From NCBI GenBank assembly GCA_902492205.1, contig CABUKU010000017.1, positions 1 through 64,000 of the forward strand: a DNA stretch of 64,000 nt, written 5' to 3'. Shown piece by piece: positions 6,909-16,507 of the stretch. The stretch comes from an uncultured Bacteroides sp. (GTDB lineage Bacteria; Bacteroidota; Bacteroidia; Bacteroidales; Bacteroidaceae). A program made the position numbers and the translations under genes. A model generated the notes under the pieces. The model was given only the letters and a program-made list of their open reading frames with translations, was not told the origin of the DNA and did no database searches. Each line of letters opens with the position of its first letter. The first letter of the stretch is position 1.

Positions 6909-7664
6909 ATGACAAATTGGATAACCCTAAAATCTGCATCATTAAGGTATGATGTTTCTCCCGAACAAGTTCTTGAATGGATAAAAGATGACAGAATCTC
7001 CGGCAGTCGCATTGGAGACACATGGCTGGTAGATAACGACAGTATTTCCCATTATCTTGAAATACACAAAACCCTTGCTTCCCAACAACAATACTTAGAC
7101 AATGAGCTTGCCGAAAGACGGGAACAGATAGATTTGATTATATCCCGGTATGATGATACTGTTTTCGTGCTGAAAAACCTTGTGGTTCTTACTCCTTTGT
7201 TTCATCACATGGCTGCGGAACTGGCTACTCTGATACCCGAAGATAATAAGCGCAGGCTTTTTCTTGCTGTGGTGAAAGGGGAGAGTTTGGAAGAAATAGC
7301 TCTTAACCGCCTGTCTACTTACGATAAAGTGGTTTGCGACTTTATCGGGATTATTGAATCACTGACAAAGCAACAGGAGCTTATCAAAATTTATCCTGAG
7401 AAACCTAATGCCGATACCATCCGTATGCTGAATACCGAAATTTATAAACTGGTTGCTGACTTTCGTGTCAGGAATTGTCTTCAATCGACCGAGATTTATA
7501 CAGTAGCCGATTTACTATCGTACATCAAGCACGGTGGCGGTTTGAAAGCATTATTGAAAATACGCAATTTCGGGAATCAATCCTATTATATCCTCACAGA
7601 CTGCTTGCGGGAACATGGCATTATAGACAAAGAAGATAACTGTCCGTTGCTTAAATTTGTATAG
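6909..7664 (+). CDS. HTH protein with a C-terminal RNA-polymerase alpha-CTD-like domain
   Basis: The N-terminus (about residues 5-50) is an excisionase/MerR-like helix-turn-helix: YDVSPEQVLEWIKDDRI followed by the wing-like RIGDTWLVDND. Residues 50-190 are helical and unassigned. The C-terminus (about 190-245) aligns by eye with the RpoA C-terminal domain: VRNCLQSTEIYTVADLL, then LLKIRNFGNQSYYILTDCLREHGI. The alpha-CTD residues used for minor-groove DNA contact (Arg265, Asn268, Cys269, Gly296 and Ser299 in E. coli numbering) appear conserved. It probably acts as a DNA-binding regulator; its target is unknown. It follows a structured leader, and its 3' end overlaps the convergent AraC gene by 14 bp. 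Confidence 0.8.
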   Translation: MTNWITLKSASLRYDVSPEQVLEWIKDDRISGSRIGDTWLVDNDSISHYLEIHKTLASQQQYLDNELAERREQIDLIISRYDDTVFVLKNLVVLTPLFHHMAAELATLIPEDNKRRLFLAVVKGESLEEIALNRLSTYDKVVCDFIGIIESLTKQQELIKIYPEKPNADTIRMLNTEIYKLVADFRVRNCLQSTEIYTVADLLSYIKHGGGLKALLKIRNFGNQSYYILTDCLREHGIIDKEDNCPLLKFV

Positions 7665-8511
7665 CGTTCCTCGCAGACTGGTTTCTGTACTCCATAGGTG
7701 AAATGCCTTCATGGCGCTTGAAGTATCTTCCCAGATAAGACTGGTCGGGAAAGTTCAGTTGGTCGGCAATCTCCTGAATGGTGAGTTCGGACGATTGCAG
7801 CAGAACTTTAAGTTCGAGTATGGAAAAGTCGTCAATAATCTTTTTGGCCGAATCGCCCGTGGTGGCACGGACTATGTTGGTAAGATACTTGGCGGAAATG
7901 CAAAGCCGGTCGGCATAAAAACTTACTTCCCGCTGGGTGGCGCAATGATCGTGTATCAGAGTCATAAACTTCTTGAACAGCTCGTCCTGCCGGTTGTAAC
8001 CTTCTATTTCTTTGGAAGTGAAGAAACGGTATGCCTTGTCATATATATCCAGCAGGAAACTTTGCAGGTGGTTGCGGGCTATCTGGCTGCGGAAACGGTT
8101 CTCGTTGTCATTATAAATGTTGGTGGCGGCAGACAGGAATCCTGTGATGTTTGCCGTAAAATGTTCGGGCAGCAGGTAGCAGGGATTTTCTTTCAAGAAG
8201 TGGAAGAAAGTAGATTCTAACCGATGACAGGCTTCATGGAACATCTCACCATGCGCTACAAAGAAATCCACTTTGAAATCTCTGCTTATCTCATTAATAC
8301 TCACCACAGTACCCGGAAGAAGCACTACTTGGGTGTTTTTCTTTACGTTGTACTGTTTAAGGTCGATGGTTATTTTAGCTTCTCCACCGAGGCATAGCAG
8401 GATGGCAGCCCCTTCGAGCTTGTATAAGTGCTGCTTAAAGGCCGATAAATTTGCGCTTCCGGTAATGAACGGTTCATCAGTGGAAAGGAGGAATAATGTT
8501 TTTTGCGCCAT
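7651..8511 (-). CDS. AraC-family transcriptional regulator
   Basis: A 286-residue regulator with an N-terminal cupin-like sensory region and a C-terminal double helix-turn-helix (about residues 180-280: ADRLCISAKYLTNIVRATTG, then IQEIADQLNFPDQSYLGRYFKRHEGISPMEYR). It is divergent from the efflux operon at 8656 with a 144-bp gap holding promoters for both directions. It is therefore the likely regulator of that operon, probably responding to an effluxed compound. The ligand cannot be read from the sequence. Confidence 0.93.
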   Translation of the reverse strand: MAQKTLFLLSTDEPFITGSANLSAFKQHLYKLEGAAILLCLGGEAKITIDLKQYNVKKNTQVVLLPGTVVSINEISRDFKVDFFVAHGEMFHEACHRLESTFFHFLKENPCYLLPEHFTANITGFLSAATNIYNDNENRFRSQIARNHLQSFLLDIYDKAYRFFTSKEIEGYNRQDELFKKFMTLIHDHCATQREVSFYADRLCISAKYLTNIVRATTGDSAKKIIDDFSILELKVLLQSSELTIQEIADQLNFPDQSYLGRYFKRHEGISPMEYRNQSARNAIQI

Positions 8512-8533
8512 TGTTTATTCTTTAAATCACCAA

Positions 8534-8541
8534 CAAATATA
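8534..8541 (-). promoter_or_regulatory. -7 element of the AraC gene
   Basis: The minus strand reads TATATTTG, 22 bp before the AraC-family start. No TTG at good spacing was found, which is common for activator-dependent or weak promoters. Confidence 0.45.
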
Positions 8542-8628
8542 GATATATTTTAGGATATATTGTTAATTAGTTCCGAAAATGAACAATGTTGGTAATAGTT
8601 TGAATAGGTTCGGATTTGGAAAACCGTC

Positions 8629-8636
8629 TACCTTTG
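8629..8636 (+). promoter_or_regulatory. -7 element of the efflux operon
   Basis: TACCTTTG lies 19 bp before the MFS start at 8656. No TTG lies at the usual spacing, so activation by the divergent AraC protein is plausible. Words ccgaa (8573-8577) and ttcgg (8609-8613) form a loose inverted pair upstream. Confidence 0.5.
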
Positions 8637-8655
8637 CCTCCGGTAAAAAGATAGT

Positions 8656-9855
8656 ATGCAAAAGAATAAGTTTAACTCTAAAAGCTTCGTGCTTGTATTT
8701 GCCGCTTTGTTGTCGGCATTCGGTCCGTTTATGACGGATTTCTATTTACCTGCTTTTCCCGAACTGAAAGAGTATTTCGGAAGTAGTATTTCATTGGTTC
8801 AGTTGAGTTTGACATTCGGCATGATTGGTTTGGCGGGAGGTCAGTTGTTGATAGGGCCGTTGAGTGACAAATACGGTCGTCGTCGTCCGCTGATTATTTC
8901 ATTGTCGGTGTTCATTTTGGCTACGGCGGCGTGTTTGTTTTGCAATCGGGTGGAATGGTTTATCTTCTTCCGTTTGATACAGGGAATTGCAGCTGCCGGT
9001 GGAGTGGTTATATCCCGTTCCGTTGCTGCCGATTTGTATCAGGGAAAGGAGTTTACCCGCTTCTTCGCTATGCTGAGTGCAGTTCAGGGATTGGCTCCGA
9101 TTATTGCTCCGGTAGCGGGAGGAGTGTTGCTTGAAGCGACTAACTGGAAAGGAATTTTCTTAGCGTTGTTGCTGTTAGGTGCCGGCATTCTGTTGACAGC
9201 TTTCCGTTTCCGGGAATCTCTTTCCGTGGAAAAGAGGAAAACAGGTAATGTGTTTTCGGCTTTCACCCATTTCGGGAAGATATTGAAAAACAAACGGTTT
9301 ACGTATTACATGCTTATTCAGTCGTTCGCAATGGCGGTATTGTTTGCTTATATTTCGTCTTCTCCTTTTATATTCCAATCCCATTATGGAATAGGAACGG
9401 TTGCATATAGCTGTATTTTTGCCTGCAATGCAATTTCTATCGTGATGGGGAATCTGATTGTGGCAAGATTCGGGACGGAGAAGAAAGCACTTTTGTTTGG
9501 CAGTGTTTTTCTTTTGATTATGGCAGTGATGCTTGCCGGAGGTTTATTCAGGGACTTCTCCGTAATCTATATAGAAATAAGCCTTTTCTTGTTGCTGTTC
9601 GGGGTAGGGATGGTGCTTCCCACAGCTACTTCGCTCGCTTTGGGGTTGGAAAAAGAGAATGCGGGTAATGCTTCGGCATTATTGGGTTTCCTGCAATTTT
9701 TGTTTGCCGGGTTGGTTGCTCCTATGGTTGGATTGGGCGATATGCTTTACTCCACTGCTTTCATTGTGTTGACGGGCAGCGTGGTAACGATAATGTTAGT
9801 TCTTCGCATCAGAATGAACGATAAAAGATTCTTTAATTATAATATGACAAAATGA
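8656..9855 (+). CDS. MFS multidrug transporter, Bcr/CflA type
   Basis: A 399-residue inner-membrane drug/proton antiporter of the Bcr/CflA subfamily with about 12 hydrophobic segments. Diagnostic features are the N-terminal FMTDFYLPAFPELKEYF block and the loop motif GPLSDKYGRRRPL after the second helix. It is the first gene of a four-gene efflux operon, and its stop overlaps the start of the adaptor gene (ATGA), implying translational coupling. Placing an MFS pump ahead of a complete RND tripartite system is unusual. Confidence 0.94.
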   Translation: MQKNKFNSKSFVLVFAALLSAFGPFMTDFYLPAFPELKEYFGSSISLVQLSLTFGMIGLAGGQLLIGPLSDKYGRRRPLIISLSVFILATAACLFCNRVEWFIFFRLIQGIAAAGGVVISRSVAADLYQGKEFTRFFAMLSAVQGLAPIIAPVAGGVLLEATNWKGIFLALLLLGAGILLTAFRFRESLSVEKRKTGNVFSAFTHFGKILKNKRFTYYMLIQSFAMAVLFAYISSSPFIFQSHYGIGTVAYSCIFACNAISIVMGNLIVARFGTEKKALLFGSVFLLIMAVMLAGGLFRDFSVIYIEISLFLLLFGVGMVLPTATSLALGLEKENAGNASALLGFLQFLFAGLVAPMVGLGDMLYSTAFIVLTGSVVTIMLVLRIRMNDKRFFNYNMTK

Positions 9856-10964
9856 AAAAACAGGTATTTAGATTGTTGCAAATGGCAGTGGCTGTTTGCT
9901 TATTGGCAGTGACAGGATGTAAACAGGCTCCTCCTGCTATGGAAGATGCAGGTTACAAAGTACTTACACTGGCACCTGCCGACAGATTGCTGACAAGCAC
10001 ATACTCGGCAACCATCCGCGGACAACAGGATGTGGAGATCTATCCGCAGGTGGGTGGTTTCCTGACACAAGTTTGTGTGAAGGAAGGACAGAGAGTGAAA
10101 CAGGGACAAACGCTTTTCATCATTGACCAAGTGGGTTACAAGGCTGCTTTGCAAACAGCACAGGCAAACGTGGCTGCGGCTGAGGCTGCTTTGGCTACGG
10201 CGCAGTTGACCTATGACAGCAAGCAGGAACTTTACAAGCAGAATGTGGTGTCGTCTTTTGATTTGAGCACGGCAAAAAACACCTTGTTGTCTGCTCAAGC
10301 TCAGTTGGCGCAAATGAAAGCGCAGGAAGTGAACGCACGGAACAACTTTTCATATACAGTCGTTAAAAGTCCGGTTGACGGAGTGGTTGGTACTTTGCCC
10401 TATCGTGTAGGAGCGTTGGTCGGTGCCAGCCTTCCACAACCGTTGACAACCGTTTCGGACAATTCGGATATGTATGTTTACTTCTCTATGACCGAAAACC
10501 AGTTGTTAGACCTCATCCGTCGCTATGGTTCTAAAGACGAGGCTTTGAAAAGCATGCCCGAAATAGATTTGCAGTTGAACGACAAGTCGGTTTATGCTCA
10601 TAAAGGAAGAATAGAAACAATCAGTGGAGTGATTGACCGCAACACAGGTACAGTGAGCCTTCGTGCGGTATTCCCTAACAAGGAGAGCTTGCTGAACAGT
10701 GGCGGTTCGGGTAATGTACTTGTTCCGGTAGAGAAGAAAGGCAGTTTGGTTATCCCGCAGGCGGCTACTTTCGAAATTCAGGATAAAGTATATGTATATA
10801 AGGTGATAGACGGCAAAGCACAATCTGCACCCGTTAGCGTGACACGTGTCAATGGCGGACAGGAATACATCATCAACGAAGGTTTGAATGAAGGTGATGT
10901 GATTGTTGCCGAAGGCGTAGGCTTGCTGCGTGAAGGAACACCGATTAAAGTAAAACAAGATTAA
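9852..10964 (+). CDS. RND efflux periplasmic adaptor lipoprotein
   Basis: A 370-residue membrane-fusion protein of the AcrA/MexA type linking the RND pump to the outer membrane channel. The signal peptide ends in the lipobox LAVTGC (Cys at about residue 23). The barrel-sandwich/lipoyl halves are YPQVGGFLTQVCVKEGQRVKQGQTLF and VKSPVDGVVGTLPYRVGALVG, flanking a helical hairpin rich in Ala, Gln and Lys. It overlaps the MFS gene by 4 bp and is 9 bp from the pump gene. Confidence 0.95.
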   Translation: MKKQVFRLLQMAVAVCLLAVTGCKQAPPAMEDAGYKVLTLAPADRLLTSTYSATIRGQQDVEIYPQVGGFLTQVCVKEGQRVKQGQTLFIIDQVGYKAALQTAQANVAAAEAALATAQLTYDSKQELYKQNVVSSFDLSTAKNTLLSAQAQLAQMKAQEVNARNNFSYTVVKSPVDGVVGTLPYRVGALVGASLPQPLTTVSDNSDMYVYFSMTENQLLDLIRRYGSKDEALKSMPEIDLQLNDKSVYAHKGRIETISGVIDRNTGTVSLRAVFPNKESLLNSGGSGNVLVPVEKKGSLVIPQAATFEIQDKVYVYKVIDGKAQSAPVSVTRVNGGQEYIINEGLNEGDVIVAEGVGLLREGTPIKVKQD

Positions 10965-10973
10965 AGACGAACA

Positions 10974-13900
10974 ATGAATTTAAGAACCTTTATAGAACGC
11001 CCCATTCTATCGGCAGTTATTTCTATCTCGATAGTAGTTGTGGGCATCATCGGGCTTTTCACTTTGCCCGTTGAGCAATATCCCGATATTGCTCCGCCTA
11101 CCATTCAGGTGAGCACCACTTATTTCGGTGCGAGTGCGGAGACTTTGCAGAAGAGTGTTGTCGCTCCGTTGGAAGAAGCTATCAACGGTGTGGAGAACAT
11201 GACATACATGACTTCTTCGGCTACCAACTCAGGTACGGTAAGTATTACCGTCTATTTTAAACAAGGTACGGACCCCGACATGGCGGCTGTCAATGTGCAG
11301 AACCGGGTGTCGAAAGCTACCGGTCAGCTTCCTGCGGAAGTAACTCAGGTGGGTGTTACCACATCCAAACGCCAGACCAGTATCTTGCAGATGTTTTCCT
11401 TGTATAGTCCGGACGATACTTACGATGAAGCATTCCTTTCCAACTATATCAGTATCAACCTGAAACCTTCGATTCTCCGTATTCAGGGTGTGGGTGATAT
11501 GATGATTATGGGTGGTGATTACAGTATGCGTATATGGATGAAGCCCGATGTGATGGCGCAGTACAAGCTGGTACCTTCGGATATTTCAGCCGTGCTTGCC
11601 GAGCAGAATATAGAATCGGCTACCGGTTCGTTTGGTGAGAATTCGGACGAAACCTACCAATATACCATGAAGTATAAAGGCCGTTTGATAACTCCCGAGG
11701 AGTTCGGTGAAATAGTAGTTCGCTCTACCGATGACGGAGAAGTGTTGAAGTTGAAAGAGATTGCCGATATTGAGATGGGTGAGGAAAGCTACGCTTATCA
11801 TGGCGGTATGGACGGTCATCCGGGTATCTCTTGTATGATTTTTCAGACAGCCGGCTCTAATGCAACGGAAGTAAACCAGCAGATTGACGAGTTCTTGAAA
11901 GAAGCTGAGAAAGATTTGCCTAAAGGGGTTGCCATAACTCAGGTGATGAGTTCGAACGACTTCTTGTATGCTTCTATCCACGAGGTAGTAAAGACTTTGC
12001 TTGAAGCTATCATCCTCGTAATTTTGGTAGTATATGTGTTCTTGCAAGATATACGCTCCACACTTATTCCGTTGGTGGGTATTATTGTATCTTTGATCGG
12101 TACGTTTGCCTTTATGTCATTGGCGGGGTTCAGTATCAACCTGATTACTCTGTTTGCGCTTGTGCTGGTGATTGGTACGGTGGTGGACGATGCCATAGTC
12201 GTCGTCGAGGCGGTACAGTCGCGTTTTGACGTGGGGTATCGCTCCTCTTACATGGCAAGTATCGACGCAATGAAGGGTATCAGTAATGCCGTTATTTCTT
12301 CTTCGTTGGTATTTATGGCTGTGTTTATCCCGGTATCGTTCATGAGCGGCACTTCGGGAACATTCTATACCCAGTTTGGTTTGACAATGGCGGTAGCGGT
12401 AGGTATCTCTGCGGTAAACGCTTTGACACTGAGCCCGGCACTTTGTGCCTTGTTCCTGAAACCGTATATTAACGAAGACGGTACACAGAACAATAACTTT
12501 GCAGCCCGTTTCCGTAAAGCATTCAATACCGCATTCGATGCAGTAGTAGAAAAATATGCAGCTATTGTGCTGTTCTTTATCAAGCGTAAGTGGTTGACTT
12601 GGTCGCTGTTGGCTTGCGCGGTTGCTGCACTTGTGCTTTTGATGAACTCTACCAAAACAAGTTTGGTTCCCGATGAAGACCAGGGAGTAGTGTTCGTTAA
12701 TGTCAGCACGGCGGCAGGTAGTTCGTTGAAAACGACGGATGATGTCATGACACGCATCGAGCAACGTATGGAAGCTATACCGCAAGTTGCCCATGTACAG
12801 AAAGTATCCGGTTATGGATTGCTTGCCGGACAGGGAAGCTCTTTCGGTATGCTTATCCTTAAACTAAAACCTTGGGATGAACGCCCGGATAAAGCAGACC
12901 ACGTACAGGCGGTTATCGGACAGGTATATGGACGTACTGCCGATATTAAGGATGCGAGTGTCTTTGCCATTTCTCCGGGTATGATTCCGGGTTATGGTAT
13001 GGGTAACGCATTGGAGTTGCACATGCAGGACAAAACAGGAACGGATGTAAATACATTCTTTGCTACCACCCAACAATATCTGGCAGCTTTGAATCAACGT
13101 CCTGAAATCTCGATGGCATACTCTACTTTTGATATTCGCTATCCGCAGTGGACGGTAGAAGTGGATGCTTCCAAATGTAAGCGTGCAGGTATTACCCCCG
13201 ATGTGGTGTTGAGTACTTTGTCCGGTTATTATGGCGGACAGTATGTGTCTAACTTCAACCGTTTCTCTAAAGTGTACAGGGTAATGATTCAGGCAGATCC
13301 TCAATATCGTATGGATGAGACTTCACTGAACAATGTCTTTGTACGCATGTCGAATGGTGAAATGGCTCCGCTCAGCCAGTTTGTAACCTTAACCCGTACA
13401 TATGGTGCAGAATCCTTGAGCAGGTTCAATATGTTTAACTCCATTGCGGTAAATGCAATGCCGGCAGAAGGATATAGTACGGGTGATGCTATCCGGGCAG
13501 TAAAAGAAACGGCGGAAGTTGCACTTCCTAAAGGATATGGTTATGACTTTGGTGGTATTACCCGCGAGGAAAACCAGCAGAGCAGTACGACAGTAATCAT
13601 CTTTGCTATTTGTGTATTGATGATTTATTTGATTCTGAGTGCTTTGTATGAAAGCTTCCTGATACCGTTTGCCGTTATTCTTTCCGTTCCGTTCGGTTTG
13701 ATGGGTACATTCCTATTCGCCCGAATGATGGGATTGGAAAATAACATTTACTTGCAAACAGGTTTGATCATGTTGATCGGTTTGTTGTCAAAGACAGCTA
13801 TTCTTTTAACCGAATATGCTACCGAGCGACGTAAAGCAGGCATGAGCCTGACATCGGCTGCCCTTTCGGCTGCAAAAGCCCGTTTGCGTCCTATCCTGAT

Positions 13901-14189
13901 GACTGCTTTGACCATGATTTTCGGTTTGCTTCCTTTGATGGTAGCTACCGGTGTGGGTGCAAACGGTAACAGTTCGTTGGGTACGGGTACTGTAGGTGGT
14001 ATGTTGATTGGAACATTGGCATTGTTGTTTGTCGTTCCTTCTTTGTTTATTGCATTCCAGTATTTGCAAGAAAAGGTACGTCCCATTCAGTTTGAATCTC
14101 CTAAAGATTGGCAGATACAGGAAGAATATGTAGAGGAAGAAAAGGAAAGACAACATCATATAGAAAGCAAAAAGACTGAGAAGAAATGA
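10974..14189 (+). CDS. RND multidrug efflux permease, AcrB/HAE1 type
   Basis: A 1071-residue proton-driven pump of full family length with the duplicated transmembrane and porter domains. The start MNLRTFIERPILSAVISI is typical. The TM4 motif GTVVDDAIVVVEA carries the paired Asp of the proton relay, and LLSKTAILLTEYA near residue 945 supplies the conserved Lys. It forms the core of the tripartite system with the adaptor and the channel protein, whose start overlaps this stop by 4 bp. The substrate is unknown. Confidence 0.97.
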   Translation: MNLRTFIERPILSAVISISIVVVGIIGLFTLPVEQYPDIAPPTIQVSTTYFGASAETLQKSVVAPLEEAINGVENMTYMTSSATNSGTVSITVYFKQGTDPDMAAVNVQNRVSKATGQLPAEVTQVGVTTSKRQTSILQMFSLYSPDDTYDEAFLSNYISINLKPSILRIQGVGDMMIMGGDYSMRIWMKPDVMAQYKLVPSDISAVLAEQNIESATGSFGENSDETYQYTMKYKGRLITPEEFGEIVVRSTDDGEVLKLKEIADIEMGEESYAYHGGMDGHPGISCMIFQTAGSNATEVNQQIDEFLKEAEKDLPKGVAITQVMSSNDFLYASIHEVVKTLLEAIILVILVVYVFLQDIRSTLIPLVGIIVSLIGTFAFMSLAGFSINLITLFALVLVIGTVVDDAIVVVEAVQSRFDVGYRSSYMASIDAMKGISNAVISSSLVFMAVFIPVSFMSGTSGTFYTQFGLTMAVAVGISAVNALTLSPALCALFLKPYINEDGTQNNNFAARFRKAFNTAFDAVVEKYAAIVLFFIKRKWLTWSLLACAVAALVLLMNSTKTSLVPDEDQGVVFVNVSTAAGSSLKTTDDVMTRIEQRMEAIPQVAHVQKVSGYGLLAGQGSSFGMLILKLKPWDERPDKADHVQAVIGQVYGRTADIKDASVFAISPGMIPGYGMGNALELHMQDKTGTDVNTFFATTQQYLAALNQRPEISMAYSTFDIRYPQWTVEVDASKCKRAGITPDVVLSTLSGYYGGQYVSNFNRFSKVYRVMIQADPQYRMDETSLNNVFVRMSNGEMAPLSQFVTLTRTYGAESLSRFNMFNSIAVNAMPAEGYSTGDAIRAVKETAEVALPKGYGYDFGGITREENQQSSTTVIIFAICVLMIYLILSALYESFLIPFAVILSVPFGLMGTFLFARMMGLENNIYLQTGLIMLIGLLSKTAILLTEYATERRKAGMSLTSAALSAAKARLRPILMTALTMIFGLLPLMVATGVGANGNSSLGTGTVGGMLIGTLALLFVVPSLFIAFQYLQEKVRPIQFESPKDWQIQEEYVEEEKERQHHIESKKTEKK

Positions 14190-15550
14190 AAAAACATATA
14201 TCCTTTTTAATTGTCGCAACACTCATGCTGAGTAGTTGCGGCATCTATAACAAGTATAAACCGGCAACTGAGGCTCCCGATAAGCTTTTCGGAGAAGAAG
14301 TGGCAACGGATTCTTTAAACAGCCTTGCCGGTTTGAGTTGGCAGGAAATGTTCACCGATCCGCAGTTGCAGGAGCTTATAGAACTTGGTTTGCAGCGCAA
14401 TACCGATTTGCAGTCGGCACATTTGCGGGTAAAGGAAGCGGAAGCATCTTTGCTATCGGCTAAACTGTCTTATCTGCCGTCATTTTTTCTGTCGCCGCAA
14501 GGAACGGTAAGCAGTTTCGATAAGGGAAAAGCTGCGCAAACTTATTCTTTGCCCGTTACTGCAAGTTGGGAAATAGATATTTTCGGACGTCTGACAAATG
14601 CCAAACGTCGTGCGAAAGCTGTTTATGAACAAAGCAAAGAGTATGAACAGGCTGTGCATACACAGTTGATAGCAAGTATTGCCAATGTGTATTATACTTT
14701 GCTGATGCTTGATGCACAATATGAAATCATGTTGACTACCGAAGCTTCGTGGAAAGAAAGCGTGGACGCAACCCGTGCCATGAAAGCTGCCGGGATGGTA
14801 ACAGAAGCTGCTTTGGCACAGACTGAGGCTGCTTATTACAGCATTCAAACATCGGTGTTGGATATGAAAGAGCAGATTAATCAGGCTGAGAACAGTATTT
14901 CGTTGTTATTGGCAGATGTTCCTCACAGGATACCCCGTGGTAAATTGGTTAATCAGGCAATGCCCGAAAACTTTTCGGTAGGTGTTCCTTTGCAGGTACT
15001 TGCAAAGCGTCCCGACGTGAGAAGTGCCGAGCTTGCTTTGGCACAGGCTTTCTATTCAACCAATTCGGCACGTTCGGCTTTTTATCCGTCGATAACTTTA
15101 GGCGGTTCGGCAGGATGGACAAACAGTGCGGGGAGCGCTATTATCAATCCGGGAAAGTTCATTGCATCGGCAGTGGCATCTTTAACCCAACCTTTATTTA
15201 ACAGAGGGCAGAACATTGCTCAGTTAAAGATAGCAAAAGCACAGCAGGAAGAAGCACGTCTCAGCTTTGAACAGGCTTTGCTGAATGCCGGTAGCGAAGT
15301 GAATAATGCTTTGACACAATATCAGGTTGCACAAGATAAGTCGAAGTACTTTGAACGTCAGGTTACATCTTTGCAAACAGCAGTAAAGAGTACGCGATTG
15401 TTGATGCAGCATGGAAATACTACCTATCTGGAAGTATTGACAGCTCAGCAATCATTGTTAAGCGCACAAATATCTCAGGTAGCCAACCGTTTTACTGAAA
15501 TACAAGGGTTGATTACTCTTTATCAGGCATTGGGCGGCGGAAGAATGTAG
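14186..15550 (+). CDS. outer membrane efflux lipoprotein, OprM/NodT family
   Basis: A 454-residue TolC-type outer membrane factor. The lipobox is LSSC, and two copies of the efflux repeat are visible: LQELIELGLQRNTDLQSAHLRVKEAEASL near the start, and RPDVRSAELALAQAFYSTNSARSAFYPSITLGGSAGW in the second half. It completes the efflux operon, and its start overlaps the pump gene by 4 bp. Confidence 0.95.
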   Translation: MKKHISFLIVATLMLSSCGIYNKYKPATEAPDKLFGEEVATDSLNSLAGLSWQEMFTDPQLQELIELGLQRNTDLQSAHLRVKEAEASLLSAKLSYLPSFFLSPQGTVSSFDKGKAAQTYSLPVTASWEIDIFGRLTNAKRRAKAVYEQSKEYEQAVHTQLIASIANVYYTLLMLDAQYEIMLTTEASWKESVDATRAMKAAGMVTEAALAQTEAAYYSIQTSVLDMKEQINQAENSISLLLADVPHRIPRGKLVNQAMPENFSVGVPLQVLAKRPDVRSAELALAQAFYSTNSARSAFYPSITLGGSAGWTNSAGSAIINPGKFIASAVASLTQPLFNRGQNIAQLKIAKAQQEEARLSFEQALLNAGSEVNNALTQYQVAQDKSKYFERQVTSLQTAVKSTRLLMQHGNTTYLEVLTAQQSLLSAQISQVANRFTEIQGLITLYQALGGGRM

Positions 15551-15662
15551 AACTGTTAGTATGTCTAAATACCAAGGCATGGGAAGTAGGTTTTGTCCTT
15601 TTCTCATGCCTTTTCCTTTTTATAAAAGAGTACATTCTTATTTCCCTTTGGAAGATTTTTTG

Positions 15663-15670
15663 TACTTTTG
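15663..15670 (+). promoter_or_regulatory. -7 element upstream of the membrane protein gene
   Basis: TACTTTTG matches TAnnTTTG. It overlaps the first in-frame ATG (15670) of the next gene, which supports the downstream ATG at 15706 as the true start. Confidence 0.45.
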
Positions 15671-15705
15671 TGCCCTCTTTATCGGAGCAACAGTATATAA
15701 TAGGT

Positions 15706-16431
15706 ATGAGTATTTTTTGGAAAACAATAGCATTGTACAATTCTTCAACTTGGGGTTACCAGTTAATCATTTCTTTTCTTGGGATATTATTAACCGTGCT
15801 GCTTATCAATAAACCCCGGAAGTGGGTGAAGTTGGGAATGAAAGCATATCTTATTTTCATTAATTTGTGGATTGCTTTTGTTTACTACTATATCTACTGT
15901 GATGAGCGTAACTACAATGAAGTAATGACTGTCTTCTGGGCGATTATGGCAGGAATATGGTTGGTTGATTCTATTGTGGGTTATACCACTTTTGAACGGG
16001 GGCATAAATATGATTATCTTGCCTTCCTGTTCCTGTTGATGCCTTTCCTTTATCCGGTTCTGTCTTTGGCGCGTGGATTGTCGTTCCCGGGAATTACCTC
16101 TCCGGTGATGCCTTGTTCGGTGGCGGTATTTACTATCGGGCTTCTGCTGATGTTTTCGCGTAAGATAAATATGTTTCTGGTTTTATTCCTTTGTCATTGG
16201 TCGCTTATAGGTCTGTCGAAAACGTATTTCTTTAATATACCGGAAGACTTTCTGCTGGCGAGTGCTTCGGTTCCTGCTCTTTATCTGTTTTTCAAAGAGT
16301 ATTTTACGAACGGGCTGCATAAAGAAACCAAACCGGGGGTTAAACTTATTAATTGGCTGCTTGTATTATTGTGTATAGTTGTAGGAGTGGCATTGACGGT
16401 GAGTTTGTTCGTACAATTGGCGCAGGGATAA
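15706..16431 (+). CDS. multipass membrane protein of unknown function (DUF6064-like)
   Basis: A 241-residue protein with about seven hydrophobic helices, starting MSIFWKTIALYNSSTW. The aromatic N-terminus, the YYYIYCDERNYNEV loop and the overall pattern resemble small DUF6064-type membrane proteins; this is a weak recognition. No catalytic motif is visible. It is transcribed alone, and a strong bidirectional hairpin separates it from the convergent gene at 16508. Confidence 0.7.
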   Translation: MSIFWKTIALYNSSTWGYQLIISFLGILLTVLLINKPRKWVKLGMKAYLIFINLWIAFVYYYIYCDERNYNEVMTVFWAIMAGIWLVDSIVGYTTFERGHKYDYLAFLFLLMPFLYPVLSLARGLSFPGITSPVMPCSVAVFTIGLLLMFSRKINMFLVLFLCHWSLIGLSKTYFFNIPEDFLLASASVPALYLFFKEYFTNGLHKETKPGVKLINWLLVLLCIVVGVALTVSLFVQLAQG

Positions 16432-16450
16432 GAGTTAGAAGATATAAATA

Positions 16451-16487
16451 GGAACGGGAACACTGAATATTCAATGTTCCCGTTTCC
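16451..16487. terminator. bidirectional hairpin terminator
   Basis: The stem ggaacgggaacactgaa / ttcaatgttcccgtttcc lies between convergent genes. It can terminate either transcript. Confidence 0.65.
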
Positions 16488-16507
16488 ATATTATTGGTAT
16501 GAATTAT

